A stretch of 64,000 nt of DNA, taken from Glutamicibacter creatinolyticus. GTDB lineage: Bacteria > Actinomycetota > Actinomycetes > Actinomycetales > Micrococcaceae. The notes beneath the pieces were generated by a model that saw nothing but the letters and a program-made list of their open reading frames with translations, was not told the DNA's origin and searched no databases. The position numbers and the translations under genes are program-made. The stretch lies in contig NZ_CP034412.1 of the NCBI RefSeq assembly GCF_006094275.1, positions 62,001-126,000 on the forward strand. Reading direction: 5' to 3'. Numbering within the stretch: position 1 is the stretch's first letter; the number at the start of each line of letters is the position of its first letter. Of this stretch, positions 40,840 through 51,900 are shown in pieces.

Positions 40840-42360
40840 GTGACTTCCCAAGATAATTCCCCTGCAGCAGACAGCCAGAACACCAACGACCAGCGGCAGG
40901 TGCGCCTGAGCAAGCGCGCCGAGCTGCTGTCCCGTGGTGAAGAGGCCTACCCCGTAGGCGTGCCGCGCACCCACAGCCTGGCCGAGGTTCGCGAACAGTT
41001 CCCTGATCTCGAGCCGGACCAGGCCACAGGAGTGAATGTGGGGGTCGCCGGTCGCATCGTCTTCATGCGCAACACCGGCAAGCTGTGCTTCGCCACCCTG
41101 CAGGAGGGCGGACCGGAGGGCGCCGGAACGCGGCTGCAGGTGATGATCTCGCTGGCGAAGGTCGGCGAGGAGCGTCTGGCCGACTGGAAGGCCCTGGTGG
41201 ACCTGGGTGACCATGTCTTCGTCAAGGGAGAAGTGATCTCCTCACGCCGGGGCGAACTGTCGATCATGGCCGATGAGTTCCAGATGGCCTCCAAGGCCCT
41301 GCGTCCCCTGCCGGTGCTGCACGCCGACCTGAACGAGGAGACGCGCGTCCGTCAGCGCTACGCCGATCTGATCGTGCGCAACGAGGCCCGGGAAATGATC
41401 TACAAGCGGGCAGCCATCATCCGTGCCGTGCGCCGCACCCTGGAGGAGCGCGACTACGTCGAGATCGAGACCCCGATGCTCCAGTTGGTGCACGGCGGAG
41501 CCTCGGCCCGGCCGTTCCATACCCACCTGAACGCCTTCGACCAGGAAATGACCCTGCGCATCGCCCTGGAACTCTACCTGAAGCGCACCGTGGTCGGCGG
41601 AGTGGATCGAGTCTTCGAACTCGGCCGCATCTTCCGCAATGAGGGCGTGGACTCCACGCACTCCCCGGAGTTCACCATGCTCGAATGCTATGAGGCCTAC
41701 GCCGACCAGTTCGTGATGGCCGAGCGGATTAAGGAGATCATCCTCAACGCCGCGGACGCCATCGGCGCCGGACGCGTGCTGGAAACCCCGAAGGGAACCA
41801 TCAACCTGGACGGCGAATGGCGCTGGCTCGGCGTCTACCCAGGTCTGTCCGAGGCCGTCGGCATGGAGATTACCCCGGAAACCCCGGCCGAGACGCTGCG
41901 CGAGATCGCCGACAAGCACGAGGTGAAGATCGACCCGGCCTGGGATGCCCAGAAGCTGGTCATCGAGCTCTTCGGCGAGATCGTCGAACCGAACCTGATG
42001 GACCCGACCTTCGTCTACGACTACCCGCCGCTGGCCCAGCCGCTGGCGCGGCCGCACCGTTCCAAGCCCGGTGTCATCGAGGCTTGGGACCTGATCATCG
42101 GGGGCATGGAACGCGGTACCGCGTTCTCCGAGCTGATCGACCCGGTCATCCAGCGTGAGCGGCTGACCGAGCAGTCGTTGATGGCCGCCGGTGGAGACCC
42201 GGAGGCCATGCAGCTGGACGAGGACTTCCTGCGGGCCCTGGAGTACGGAGCCCCGCCCATGGGTGGCATCGGCCTGGGCATCGATCGCCTGGTCATGCTG
42301 TTCACCGACGTGGGAATCCGTGAAACCATACTGTTCCCATTGCTAAAGCCGGAGGCATAA
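40840..42360 (+). CDS. lysS: Lysine--tRNA ligase (class II)
   Basis: Charges tRNA-Lys. The 506-residue enzyme has an N-terminal OB-fold anticodon-binding domain (about residues 60-165). The class II core has motif 2 (RIFRNEGVDSTHSPEFTMLE) and motif 3 (GGIGLGIDRLVMLF). GTG 40840 follows TAGAAT (40826-40831) by 8 nt and no ribosome site is seen, which fits leaderless translation. The small membrane protein gene begins 1 bp after the stop. A tRNA-Lys gene for this enzyme occurs at 62804. Confidence 0.96.
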   Translation: MTSQDNSPAADSQNTNDQRQVRLSKRAELLSRGEEAYPVGVPRTHSLAEVREQFPDLEPDQATGVNVGVAGRIVFMRNTGKLCFATLQEGGPEGAGTRLQVMISLAKVGEERLADWKALVDLGDHVFVKGEVISSRRGELSIMADEFQMASKALRPLPVLHADLNEETRVRQRYADLIVRNEAREMIYKRAAIIRAVRRTLEERDYVEIETPMLQLVHGGASARPFHTHLNAFDQEMTLRIALELYLKRTVVGGVDRVFELGRIFRNEGVDSTHSPEFTMLECYEAYADQFVMAERIKEIILNAADAIGAGRVLETPKGTINLDGEWRWLGVYPGLSEAVGMEITPETPAETLREIADKHEVKIDPAWDAQKLVIELFGEIVEPNLMDPTFVYDYPPLAQPLARPHRSKPGVIEAWDLIIGGMERGTAFSELIDPVIQRERLTEQSLMAAGGDPEAMQLDEDFLRALEYGAPPMGGIGLGIDRLVMLFTDVGIRETILFPLLKPEA

Positions 42361-42361
42361 T

Positions 42362-42550
42362 ATGCCCTATGTTGAAGCCATTCTTCCAACAATCGTTGTC
42401 GCCCTGATTTTCTGGTACGTTATCAAGGCTGTTATGAATGCCGACCGTTCGGAGCGTCAAGCTCAGGCGGAAGTTGATCAGAATAATGATTTTGGAACTA
42501 CAGGTGTAGATCTGAAATCAGGAGATAATAAAGCTCACCCTGATAATTAG
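42362..42550 (+). CDS. Small single-pass membrane protein
   Basis: A 62-residue protein with one transmembrane helix (about residues 6-25) and a charged, Gln/Asp/Asn-rich tail. The ATG is immediately after the lysS stop, so it is probably co-translated with lysS. Its 3' half is much more AT-rich than the surroundings. I do not recognise the family; similar small proteins follow lysS in related genomes as far as I recall. Confidence 0.7.
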   Translation: MPYVEAILPTIVVALIFWYVIKAVMNADRSERQAQAEVDQNNDFGTTGVDLKSGDNKAHPDN

Positions 42551-42660
42551 GTGTTAATCGTAAGATTAATGCGTAAATCATCGCCGTTATTGTCTATGAT
42601 GGATACAGGTTAAGGTCTGAAGATTATTTCAGCGACCAAAGATGTACCAACCCGGAGGCT
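42478..42660 (+). promoter_or_regulatory. AT-rich upstream region of lsr2
   Basis: This ~180-bp stretch is far richer in A and T than the rest of the window. It includes TATGAT (42595-42600), a candidate -10 element for lsr2. Since Lsr2 binds AT-rich DNA, it is a plausible autoregulatory site. Confidence 0.5.
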
Positions 42661-42666
42661 AATAAC

Positions 42667-42987
42667 ATGGCACGCCAAGTACAAATTGCATTGATCGACG
42701 ATATCGATGGGGGAGAAGCCACGGAATCATTTTCCTTCAGCTTCGGCGGGCAGCATTACGAAATTGACCTGAATGATGAAAATGCGGAGAAATTCCGTGC
42801 CGCCATGGAGCCTTACATCCAGGCAGGGCGTTCCTCCAAGCAGAACTCCACCAGCGAGGCGCCGGCCATCCGCGCCTGGGCCAAGGAGAACAACATGAAG
42901 GTCAACGCCCGCGGACGACTGAATGCGGATGTGGTGGAGGCCTACTACGCGGCGCAGCGCAAGGGTGGACGCAGCCGCTCGCGCTAA
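42667..42987 (+). CDS. lsr2: Lsr2 nucleoid-associated protein
   Basis: An H-NS-like protein of Actinobacteria that silences AT-rich and foreign DNA. The 106-residue product has an N-terminal dimerisation region (about residues 1-55) with VQIALIDDIDGGEA and FSFGGQHYEIDL. The C-terminal DNA-binding domain has the minor-groove RGR hook in VNARGRL and ends in a basic GGRSRSR tail. A GGAGG ribosome site precedes the ATG. Its upstream region is strongly AT-rich. A hairpin separates it from clpC. Confidence 0.97.
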   Translation: MARQVQIALIDDIDGGEATESFSFSFGGQHYEIDLNDENAEKFRAAMEPYIQAGRSSKQNSTSEAPAIRAWAKENNMKVNARGRLNADVVEAYYAAQRKGGRSRSR

Positions 42988-43016
42988 GGCTTCGAACACC
43001 CCAAGCCACCACGCAA

Positions 43017-43046
43017 AATGACCGGGATGATTTCATCCCGGTCATT
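43017..43046 (+). terminator. Hairpin between lsr2 and clpC
   Basis: A 14-bp perfect inverted repeat (43017-43030 with 43033-43046), AATGACCGGGATGA and its complement. No U-tract follows, so its strength as a terminator is uncertain. Confidence 0.65.
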
Positions 43047-43170
43047 GTCGTTGGCGCACCTTCTCGGGCGCCGGGGCAACCTCACGCGGTTATCCCTGTG
43101 GCGAACAAGGCAGATTCCCGGCCTCATGGTGCGTAGCATCGAACTATTGGTAAGCAAGGAGTGTGCCGCA

Positions 43171-45684
<2,514 letters not shown>

Positions 45685-45713
45685 CCCCCGGGTCAGCACC
45701 CCGACCAGAACCG

Positions 45714-45752
45714 AAGGGCGGTTCGACGGACATACCCGTCGAGCCGCCCTTT
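45714..45752 (+). terminator. Terminator after clpC
   Basis: A 16-bp stem with one G-T wobble (45714-45729 with 45736-45751), 6-nt loop and a short T run. It lies between the convergent clpC and MFS genes and may serve both. Confidence 0.75.
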
Positions 45753-45782
45753 GGCGTCGGGCGCCACGGTCGCGCTGAGTGC

Positions 45783-46997
45783 TCAGCCGCGCCTGCGGGC
45801 CCGCAGCACCAGGAAGACCCCCAACACCGTACAACAAAGGTAGATCCCGGCCACCATCAGCCAGCCCAGGGTGAAACCCCCGGCCGAGGAGATCACCATC
45901 CCCATCACCAGGGGGCCAATGGTGAACCCGCCAAACTGCCCGGCGGAGACGATCCCGCTGGCGCTTCCCATCAGGGAGGCCGGAACCGCGCGCAGCAGGG
46001 CCGCCATCAGCACCACCGAAACGCCCAGGGCGGACGCGCCGTGCAAGGCCACGGCCAGCCACAGCAGGGTGGGGCAGTGCCAGGATTCCGCCAGCAGGAA
46101 TGTGCCGGCGCCGGCCAGCGCCAGCACCGCCAGAAGCAGCAGCAGCCGCGGCGCGGAGATCCCACGCGACATCATCCGGCCCCAGCCCACCCGGGCAGTG
46201 ACCCCGATGGCCCCGGCGGCCGCCGCCGTCAGCCCACCAAGCACCAGGGAGAAATCCAGTTCCCGGACCGCAAACAACGGCAGGTACACGTTCGTGGCCT
46301 GTACACCCATCCCGTTGATGAAGCCGAACACCGTCAACGCCAGGATCATTGAGCGTGTCGAGCCGCCCGCCGTCGTGGGAACCGGTGCCGCTTCGGCGGC
46401 CCGGGGCGGGGCGTCCTGCGCCAACAGCGGCACCGCGGCCAGCATCCGCACCGCCGCCAGGCCCAGCACGCCAGCGGCGACCGCGCCAACCAGGCTGGCC
46501 CCATGCCAGCCAATCCAGGCGGCCAGCAGCGGGAAGCCGACGCTGCCCACCAACTGGCTGACCTGCACCCCGGACTGCTTCACCCCGGTCCAGGCGATGC
46601 GCTGGGCACTGGGCACGCGCTGGGCCAGCACCCGGTTGGTGACCCCGTTGGGGAACGACTGCGCCAACCCGGACAGCGCCGCAGCGGCCAGCAGCAGCAG
46701 GTAGCCGCCGGGCAGGGCCGCCAGCCCCATCGATACCGCGGCGGCGCCGAAGATCAGCAGCATCAGGGTGCGGTCCGGCTGCCGGTCGCTGAACTTGCTG
46801 AACACGGCATTGCCGACCGCGGCGAAGCCAAAGCAGACGGTGGCCAGCAGTCCGAACTGCGCCTCGGAGATGCCCAGCTCCCGAATGATCAGGTCACTGG
46901 TGGCACTGAGCCCGTAGTTCAGCAGTGGGGCGATGCCCACCGCGCTGAGCAGCACCGCCAACAACCCCAGTCCGGGACGTCGCGCGCCGGTGTGCAT
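45783..46997 (-). CDS. MFS transporter
   Basis: A 404-residue transporter of the major facilitator superfamily with twelve predicted helices. The loop 2-3 signature is degenerate (SKFSDRQPDRTLM). The overall pattern recalls CynX/NimT-type exporters or importers, but the substrate cannot be assigned. GGAGG lies 10 nt before the ATG. It stands alone, convergent with clpC and divergent from argA. Confidence 0.85.
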   Translation of the reverse strand: MHTGARRPGLGLLAVLLSAVGIAPLLNYGLSATSDLIIRELGISEAQFGLLATVCFGFAAVGNAVFSKFSDRQPDRTLMLLIFGAAAVSMGLAALPGGYLLLLAAAALSGLAQSFPNGVTNRVLAQRVPSAQRIAWTGVKQSGVQVSQLVGSVGFPLLAAWIGWHGASLVGAVAAGVLGLAAVRMLAAVPLLAQDAPPRAAEAAPVPTTAGGSTRSMILALTVFGFINGMGVQATNVYLPLFAVRELDFSLVLGGLTAAAAGAIGVTARVGWGRMMSRGISAPRLLLLLAVLALAGAGTFLLAESWHCPTLLWLAVALHGASALGVSVVLMAALLRAVPASLMGSASGIVSAGQFGGFTIGPLVMGMVISSAGGFTLGWLMVAGIYLCCTVLGVFLVLRARRRG

Positions 46998-47209
46998 GTG
47001 GCCCCATCCTCCTTTGCGCCCGCCATCGGGTTGAACCCCACCAGTCTGGCACAGCGCTGCCTCGCCCAGCGGCTTGCGGCAGGATTCTTACAACAGGCCG
47101 CCTTCCGCCCGGCCGCCGCACCCAGCGGGCAGGAAGGTGGGCAAACAGATCCGAAATACAGGGGTAAACTTCGCCAGCTGCCCACGGTGCGGGGCATAGG
47201 ATCAATAAG

Positions 47210-47716
47210 GTGAGTTCTTTTACCGTCCGTCCCGCCCGCACCACCGACGTCCACGCCATCCGCAATCTAGTCCGGCCCCTGGCCGAGCAGCGCATCCTGC
47301 TGGACAAGGAGGCGGTGACCTACTACGAATCCATCCAGGAGTTCGTGGTCGCGGAGGACGCGGCAGGGCAGGTCATCGGCTGCGGGGGGCTGCACGTGAT
47401 CTGGGAGGACATCGCCGAAGTGCGCACCCTGGCCTCCGCCGAATCCTGGCGCGGGCAGGGAGTGGGCACCGGGCTGATCAACGAGTTGCTGCGTCGGGCC
47501 CGCGATCTGGGGGTGCACCGGATTTTTTGCCTGACCTTCGAGGTCGAGTTCTTTGAGCGGCATGGCTTCAGCGTCATGGCCGACCAGAGCGCCGTTGACC
47601 CGGCGGTGTATGCCGAACTTCTGCACTCGCGCGATGAGGGCGTGGCCGAGTTCCTGGACTTGGCAAGGGTTAAACCCAACACCCTGGGCAACACCCGCAT
47701 GATTCTGCAGTTCTGA
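47210..47716 (+). CDS. argA: Amino-acid N-acetyltransferase (ArgA-type GNAT)
   Basis: A 168-residue GNAT protein similar to the short actinobacterial N-acetylglutamate synthase type (Rv2747-like), which starts arginine synthesis. Acetyl-CoA-binding features are VRTLASAESWRGQGVGTGLI, and the family C-terminus contains EFLDLARVKPNTLGNTRM. GTG 47210 follows TAGGAT (47197-47202) by 7 nt, implying a leaderless transcript. The arginine assignment comes from family resemblance; another small-molecule acceptor is possible. It converges with mutY. Confidence 0.82.
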   Translation: MSSFTVRPARTTDVHAIRNLVRPLAEQRILLDKEAVTYYESIQEFVVAEDAAGQVIGCGGLHVIWEDIAEVRTLASAESWRGQGVGTGLINELLRRARDLGVHRIFCLTFEVEFFERHGFSVMADQSAVDPAVYAELLHSRDEGVAEFLDLARVKPNTLGNTRMILQF

Positions 47717-47735
47717 TGCCCCCGGACTGTCCGGC

Positions 47736-48644
47736 CTAGCTGGGCAGCACGATTCCTTCATCGCCGCTGGCCGCCAGGCCGTCGGCCAGCAGCCCGGACA
47801 GCGCCCGCTGGCGCTGCTGGAGCGGCGCATCAAGCTTCTGCAGCGGCGTGAACACCGGGTCTTGCTGCATCGCCAGATCGGCCAGGAACACGGCGGGATC
47901 CACGGCCTGCTCGCCGGCCCGCAGCACCGCCATGATTGCCCCGCGCACTTGCCGGTCGGTCCCGTGCCAGGCCTGCCCCTTGGGCGTGTAGTGCGGGGCA
48001 GGCTGCCCGGCGGCCACCCAGGCACAATGGGCGAACACCGGGCACTGGGAGCATTTGGGGCTGCGCGCGGTGCACACCAGTGCCCCCAGCTCCATGACGG
48101 AGATGTTCCAGGTGACGGCTGCTTCATGGTCCTCGGGCTGAACCTGGCGGGCGCGGGCGAACTCGCTGGCCCGCGGGCTGGGTTCGGGCAGCGCCGCGCC
48201 GCCGAAGAGCCGGGCCTGCACCCGGCGGATGTTGGTGTCCACCACGACGGTGGGTTTATCGAAGGCGAAACAGGCGATGGCGGCGGCGGTGTAGTCGCCC
48301 ACTCCCGGCAGGGCACGCAACTGCTCCTCGGTGCGCGGGACCATCCCGTTGTGCTCGGTGGTGATCTCCACCGCTGCGGCATGCAGGCGCATTGCCCGCC
48401 GCGGGTAGCCCAGCCGCCCCCACGCCCGAATCGCTTCGGAGACCGGTTCGGCGGCCAGGTCCTGGGGGCGCGGCCAGCGTTGCATCCACTGCTCCCACAC
48501 CGGCAGCACCCGCACCACCGGGGTCTGCTGGAGCATGAACTCACTGACCATGACCGCCCACCCGGAGGCCCCGGGCTCCCGCCAGGGCAGGGTGCGCGCA
48601 TTGGCGTGGTACCAGTGGTTGATCAGCTCGTGGATTTCGTGCAC
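47736..48644 (-). CDS. mutY: A/G-specific adenine glycosylase
   Basis: Removes adenine mispaired with 8-oxoguanine. The 302-residue protein has the catalytic Glu35 in SEFMLQQTPV, a helix-hairpin-helix with LPGVGDYTA, the catalytic Asp136 in VVVDTNIRR and a [4Fe-4S] cluster motif C191-x6-C198-x2-C201-x5-C207. The C-terminal oxoguanine-recognition domain is shorter than in E. coli. GTG 48644 follows TACAGT (48656-48651) by 6 nt. It is close to disA and radA, other genome-maintenance genes. Confidence 0.95.
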   Translation of the reverse strand: MHEIHELINHWYHANARTLPWREPGASGWAVMVSEFMLQQTPVVRVLPVWEQWMQRWPRPQDLAAEPVSEAIRAWGRLGYPRRAMRLHAAAVEITTEHNGMVPRTEEQLRALPGVGDYTAAAIACFAFDKPTVVVDTNIRRVQARLFGGAALPEPSPRASEFARARQVQPEDHEAAVTWNISVMELGALVCTARSPKCSQCPVFAHCAWVAAGQPAPHYTPKGQAWHGTDRQVRGAIMAVLRAGEQAVDPAVFLADLAMQQDPVFTPLQKLDAPLQQRQRALSGLLADGLAASGDEGIVLPS

Positions 48645-48730
48645 CCCACCACTGTATGGCCTGGCACCCCCGGTCAGGGAATCACCGCGAAATCACCGGG
48701 AAGCGCACCGCAATGAACTAGCCTTGAGCT

Positions 48731-49354
48731 ATGAGTAAAGCACCGCAGGGCAGGCTGCCGACCAGCGTCTACCGGCGCCGGCGGATCACCGTGGCAGTCA
48801 TCGCACTGCTGCTGGTGGGTCTGCTTGTCTGGGGTGTGGTTGCGGTGGTCTCGGCCCTGGGCGGCGAGGAGAAGCCCCCGGCCGCAAACGAGCAGCCGCA
48901 GCAGCCGGAGCCGGGCCAGCAGCCCGAAAGTGAGCCCGAGAATGAGACTGCCTCCCAGTCGCCGGAGGGCATGTGCGCGGAATCGGATATTGAGCTCAGC
49001 GCCGCCACCGACGCCGCGTCCTACACCGCGGACCAGGACCCGGTGCTGATCCTGCAGGTGAAGAACGCCTCGGAATCCGAGTGCAAGATCAATGTGGGCA
49101 CCAGTCAACAGGAGTTCCGGGTGATGAGCGGCTCGGACCGCATCTTCTCCACGGCCGACTGCGCCCAGAACGGGGAGGACGTCATCTTGGACTTCAAGCC
49201 CGGACAACAGGAGAACGCGCGCTTCACCTGGCAGAAGGAACGGTCGGCCCCCGGGTGCAAGGCCGTAAACGTGCAGCCGCGGCCCGGCACCTACCGGTTT
49301 ACCGCGCTGCTGGGGGAGCTGGAGTCCGAACCGAAGTCCTTTGAACTGAAGTAG
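48731..49354 (+). CDS. Membrane-anchored extracytoplasmic protein, unknown function
   Basis: A 207-residue protein. A positively charged N-terminus (YRRRR) precedes one transmembrane helix (about residues 20-42). A Pro/Glu/Gln-rich linker and an external beta-sandwich-like domain (about 78-207) follow. The domain holds several Cys residues that could form disulfides and a closing ESEPKSFELK. It lies between mutY and disA and converges with disA (3 bp between stops). I do not recognise a function. Confidence 0.75.
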   Translation: MSKAPQGRLPTSVYRRRRITVAVIALLLVGLLVWGVVAVVSALGGEEKPPAANEQPQQPEPGQQPESEPENETASQSPEGMCAESDIELSAATDAASYTADQDPVLILQVKNASESECKINVGTSQQEFRVMSGSDRIFSTADCAQNGEDVILDFKPGQQENARFTWQKERSAPGCKAVNVQPRPGTYRFTALLGELESEPKSFELK

Positions 49355-49357
49355 CCG

Positions 49358-50431
49358 CTACAGGTAGCGGTCCAGCAGGGAGGACTCGGCCATCCTGGCC
49401 AGCCCTTCGCGGATGGAGCGGGCCCGCTGTTCCCCAATGCCCTCGACTTGAATCAGTTCGGCCGTGGACGCGGCCATCAGCAGCTGCAGGTCACCAAACT
49501 TCTCCACCAGGCGCTCGCCGACGGCGCGCGGCAGGCTGCGGATCAGCGAGAGCATCCGGTAGCCGCGCGGGGTCAGCGCGTCATCCAGGCTCAGCGGCGC
49601 CTGCGGGATCAGCACCCGCAGCAGTGCATCCAGTTCAATCAGCAGCGCGTCGGGCACCTGCTCCAGGCGGGCCAGCGCCTCGGAGAGGTGCTGCGCCCCG
49701 CCGGCCAGGTCCGGGTAGTCCCGCAGCACCATCTGGTTGTCGGTCTTCACCCCCGCCAGCAGCTCGGCATGCTGGGCGGCCAGCAGCCGCCCGTCCGCAC
49801 CCAGCTCCAGGACCTGGCGGGAGATGTCCTGGCTGGTGCGGCGCACCATCTCGGTGCGCTGCAGCACCGCCAGCACGTCACGCACGGTGGCCGCGTCCTC
49901 GATCTCCGCGGCGGTCAGGGCGCTGGTGACCTGGTCCAGGCGGTGCCGGTAGCGCTCCAGGGTGGCGATGGCCTGGTTGCCGCGCACCAGCAGGCGTTCA
50001 CTGGTTTCCAGCACATGGCGTTCGGAACCGGCGTACAGGGTGATGGTCTGCATGGAGGAGGACACTGCCACCACCGGGAAGCCGGTCTGCAGGGCCACGC
50101 GTTCGGCGGTGCGGTGCCGGGTGCCGGATTCGGCGGTGGGCAGCGCCGCATCGGGCATCAGCTGCACCCCGGCCTGCAGGATCCGTCCCCCGGACTCGTC
50201 GCAGATGATCGCCCCGTCCATTTTCGCCAGCTCGCGCAGCCGGGTGGGGGAGAAGTCAATGTCAATGTGGAAGCCGCCCGAACAGATCGATTCGACCACC
50301 TGGTCGTAGCCCAACACGATCAGTGCCCCGGTGCGCCCGCGCTGGATCCGCTCAATCCCCATGGCCAGTTCGGTGCCCGGCGCGATCCGCGCCAGGGTGC
50401 CAAGCAGTTCGCCGGAGGGTTCTCGTTGCAC
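49358..50431 (-). CDS. disA: DNA integrity scanning diadenylate cyclase
   Basis: Makes the second messenger c-di-AMP from two ATP and scans DNA for branched structures. The 357-residue protein has the DAC domain with DGA (72-74) and RHR (105-107), a helical linker, and a C-terminal HhH DNA-binding domain (LIQVEGIGEQRARSIREGL). Start GTG 50431 has AAAGGA upstream. radA is immediately upstream on the same strand (33-bp gap), the usual disA-radA pair in which RadA modulates DisA activity. Confidence 0.96.
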   Translation of the reverse strand: MQREPSGELLGTLARIAPGTELAMGIERIQRGRTGALIVLGYDQVVESICSGGFHIDIDFSPTRLRELAKMDGAIICDESGGRILQAGVQLMPDAALPTAESGTRHRTAERVALQTGFPVVAVSSSMQTITLYAGSERHVLETSERLLVRGNQAIATLERYRHRLDQVTSALTAAEIEDAATVRDVLAVLQRTEMVRRTSQDISRQVLELGADGRLLAAQHAELLAGVKTDNQMVLRDYPDLAGGAQHLSEALARLEQVPDALLIELDALLRVLIPQAPLSLDDALTPRGYRMLSLIRSLPRAVGERLVEKFGDLQLLMAASTAELIQVEGIGEQRARSIREGLARMAESSLLDRYL

Positions 50432-50464
50432 CTGGTGATTCCTTTCGGGCGGGACGGATCAATC

Positions 50465-51856
50465 CTATCCTGCCTGCTTCTGGCGTTGGTTGAATGCCAG
50501 ATCCAGCGCCTCGGCGATCGATTCGACCTGGAACACCCTGATCCCGGCCGGGATGTTCTTCAACGGCTGCGGGGTGGCCGGAACCATGGCGAAGGAGAAG
50601 CCCAGCCGGGCCGCCTCGGTCACCCGCCGGGAAATCTCCGGGACCTGACGCACCTCCCCGGCCAGTCCGACCTCCCCGAACGCCACGAAGTCCTGCGGCA
50701 GCGCGAAGTCATGCATCGAGGAGGCCACCGCCAGGGTGCAGGCCAGGTCGGTGGCCGGTTCGGAGAGCTTCACCCCGCCCACGGTGGCGATGTAGGAGTC
50801 CATCCCGGACAGGTCCATGCGCGCCCTGGCCTGCAGCACCGCCAACACCATCTGGGCCCGGGCCGCGTCCAGGCCGCTGGTGGCCCGGCGTGGGGCCGGG
50901 CCGGCGGAACGCGAGAGCAGCGACTGCACCTCCGCCACCAGGGGTCGGCGCCCCTCCAGGGTGACGGTGATGCAGGTGCCGGGCACCGGGTGCTTGGTGC
51001 GGGTGACAAACAGCCGCGAGGGATCCGACAGGGACTCGATCCCGTCCTCGGTCAGGTCAAAGCAGCCGACCTCATCGGTCGGCCCGTAGCGGTTCTTCAG
51101 GGCGCGCAGCAGCCGCAGCCGCGAATGCTTCTCCCCGTCAAACTGGCAGACCACATCCACCAGGTGCTCCAGCAGCCGCGGCCCGGCGACCGAGCCGTCC
51201 TTGGTCACGTGCCCCACCATGATGGTGGTCATGGCCCGGGTCTTCGCGGCGTTGATGATGCTGGCCGCGACCTCGCGCACCTGGGACACCCCGCCCGAGG
51301 CCCCGTCCACATCCGCGCTGGAGAAGGTCTGCACCGAGTCCAGGATCAGCAGCTGCGGGTCAATCTCCGCAATCTGTCCCAACGCCAGGGCCAGGTCGGT
51401 TTCCGCGGCCAGGTAGAGCGAATCGGCGACCGCGTCGATGCGTTCGGCCCGGGACTTCACCTGTGGGGCGGATTCCTCCCCGGTCAGGTAGAGCACCCGC
51501 AACCCGCTGCGGGCGGCCTTGGCGGCGACATCCAGCAGCAGCGTGGACTTGCCCACCCCGGGTTCCCCGGCCAGCAGGATCGCCGCGGCAGGCACCAGCC
51601 CGCCTCCCAGCACCCGGTCCAGTTCGGTGACCCCGCTGGTGCGGAACGCGGCCTGGGAGGCGTCGATGGCGGCGATCGGCTGGGCGGGGTTGGCCACCCG
51701 GGCCGCGGCGGTGGTGCGCGCGGCAACGACCCCGACTTCCTCCACGGTGCCCCAGGCCTGGCATTCGGCGCAGCGCCCCACCCATTTGGCGGTGGTCCAG
51801 CCGCATTCGGCGCAGCGGAACTTGGCGGAATTCTTCGTACGCGCGGTCTTGCTCAT
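50465..51856 (-). CDS. radA: DNA repair protein RadA
   Basis: RecA-like ATPase/helicase that promotes branch migration in recombination repair. The 463-residue protein has a C4 zinc finger (C15, C18, C29, C32), Walker A GEPGVGKST (98-106), the KNRYG motif typical of RadA and a C-terminal Lon-like domain. ATG 51856 lies 6 nt after TAGCAT (51868-51863), so it is likely leaderless. disA follows with a 33-bp gap in the same direction. Confidence 0.96.
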   Translation of the reverse strand: MSKTARTKNSAKFRCAECGWTTAKWVGRCAECQAWGTVEEVGVVAARTTAAARVANPAQPIAAIDASQAAFRTSGVTELDRVLGGGLVPAAAILLAGEPGVGKSTLLLDVAAKAARSGLRVLYLTGEESAPQVKSRAERIDAVADSLYLAAETDLALALGQIAEIDPQLLILDSVQTFSSADVDGASGGVSQVREVAASIINAAKTRAMTTIMVGHVTKDGSVAGPRLLEHLVDVVCQFDGEKHSRLRLLRALKNRYGPTDEVGCFDLTEDGIESLSDPSRLFVTRTKHPVPGTCITVTLEGRRPLVAEVQSLLSRSAGPAPRRATSGLDAARAQMVLAVLQARARMDLSGMDSYIATVGGVKLSEPATDLACTLAVASSMHDFALPQDFVAFGEVGLAGEVRQVPEISRRVTEAARLGFSFAMVPATPQPLKNIPAGIRVFQVESIAEALDLAFNQRQKQAG

Positions 51857-51900
51857 GGATTCATGCTACCCACGGGACCGGACAGTTCGGGCATGGGTGC

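Noticed and set aside
43018-43170. Extended ClpC start 51 codons upstream
   Set aside because: The extension crosses the lsr2 terminator hairpin; AAGGAG before ATG 43171 and the family N-terminus fix the start.
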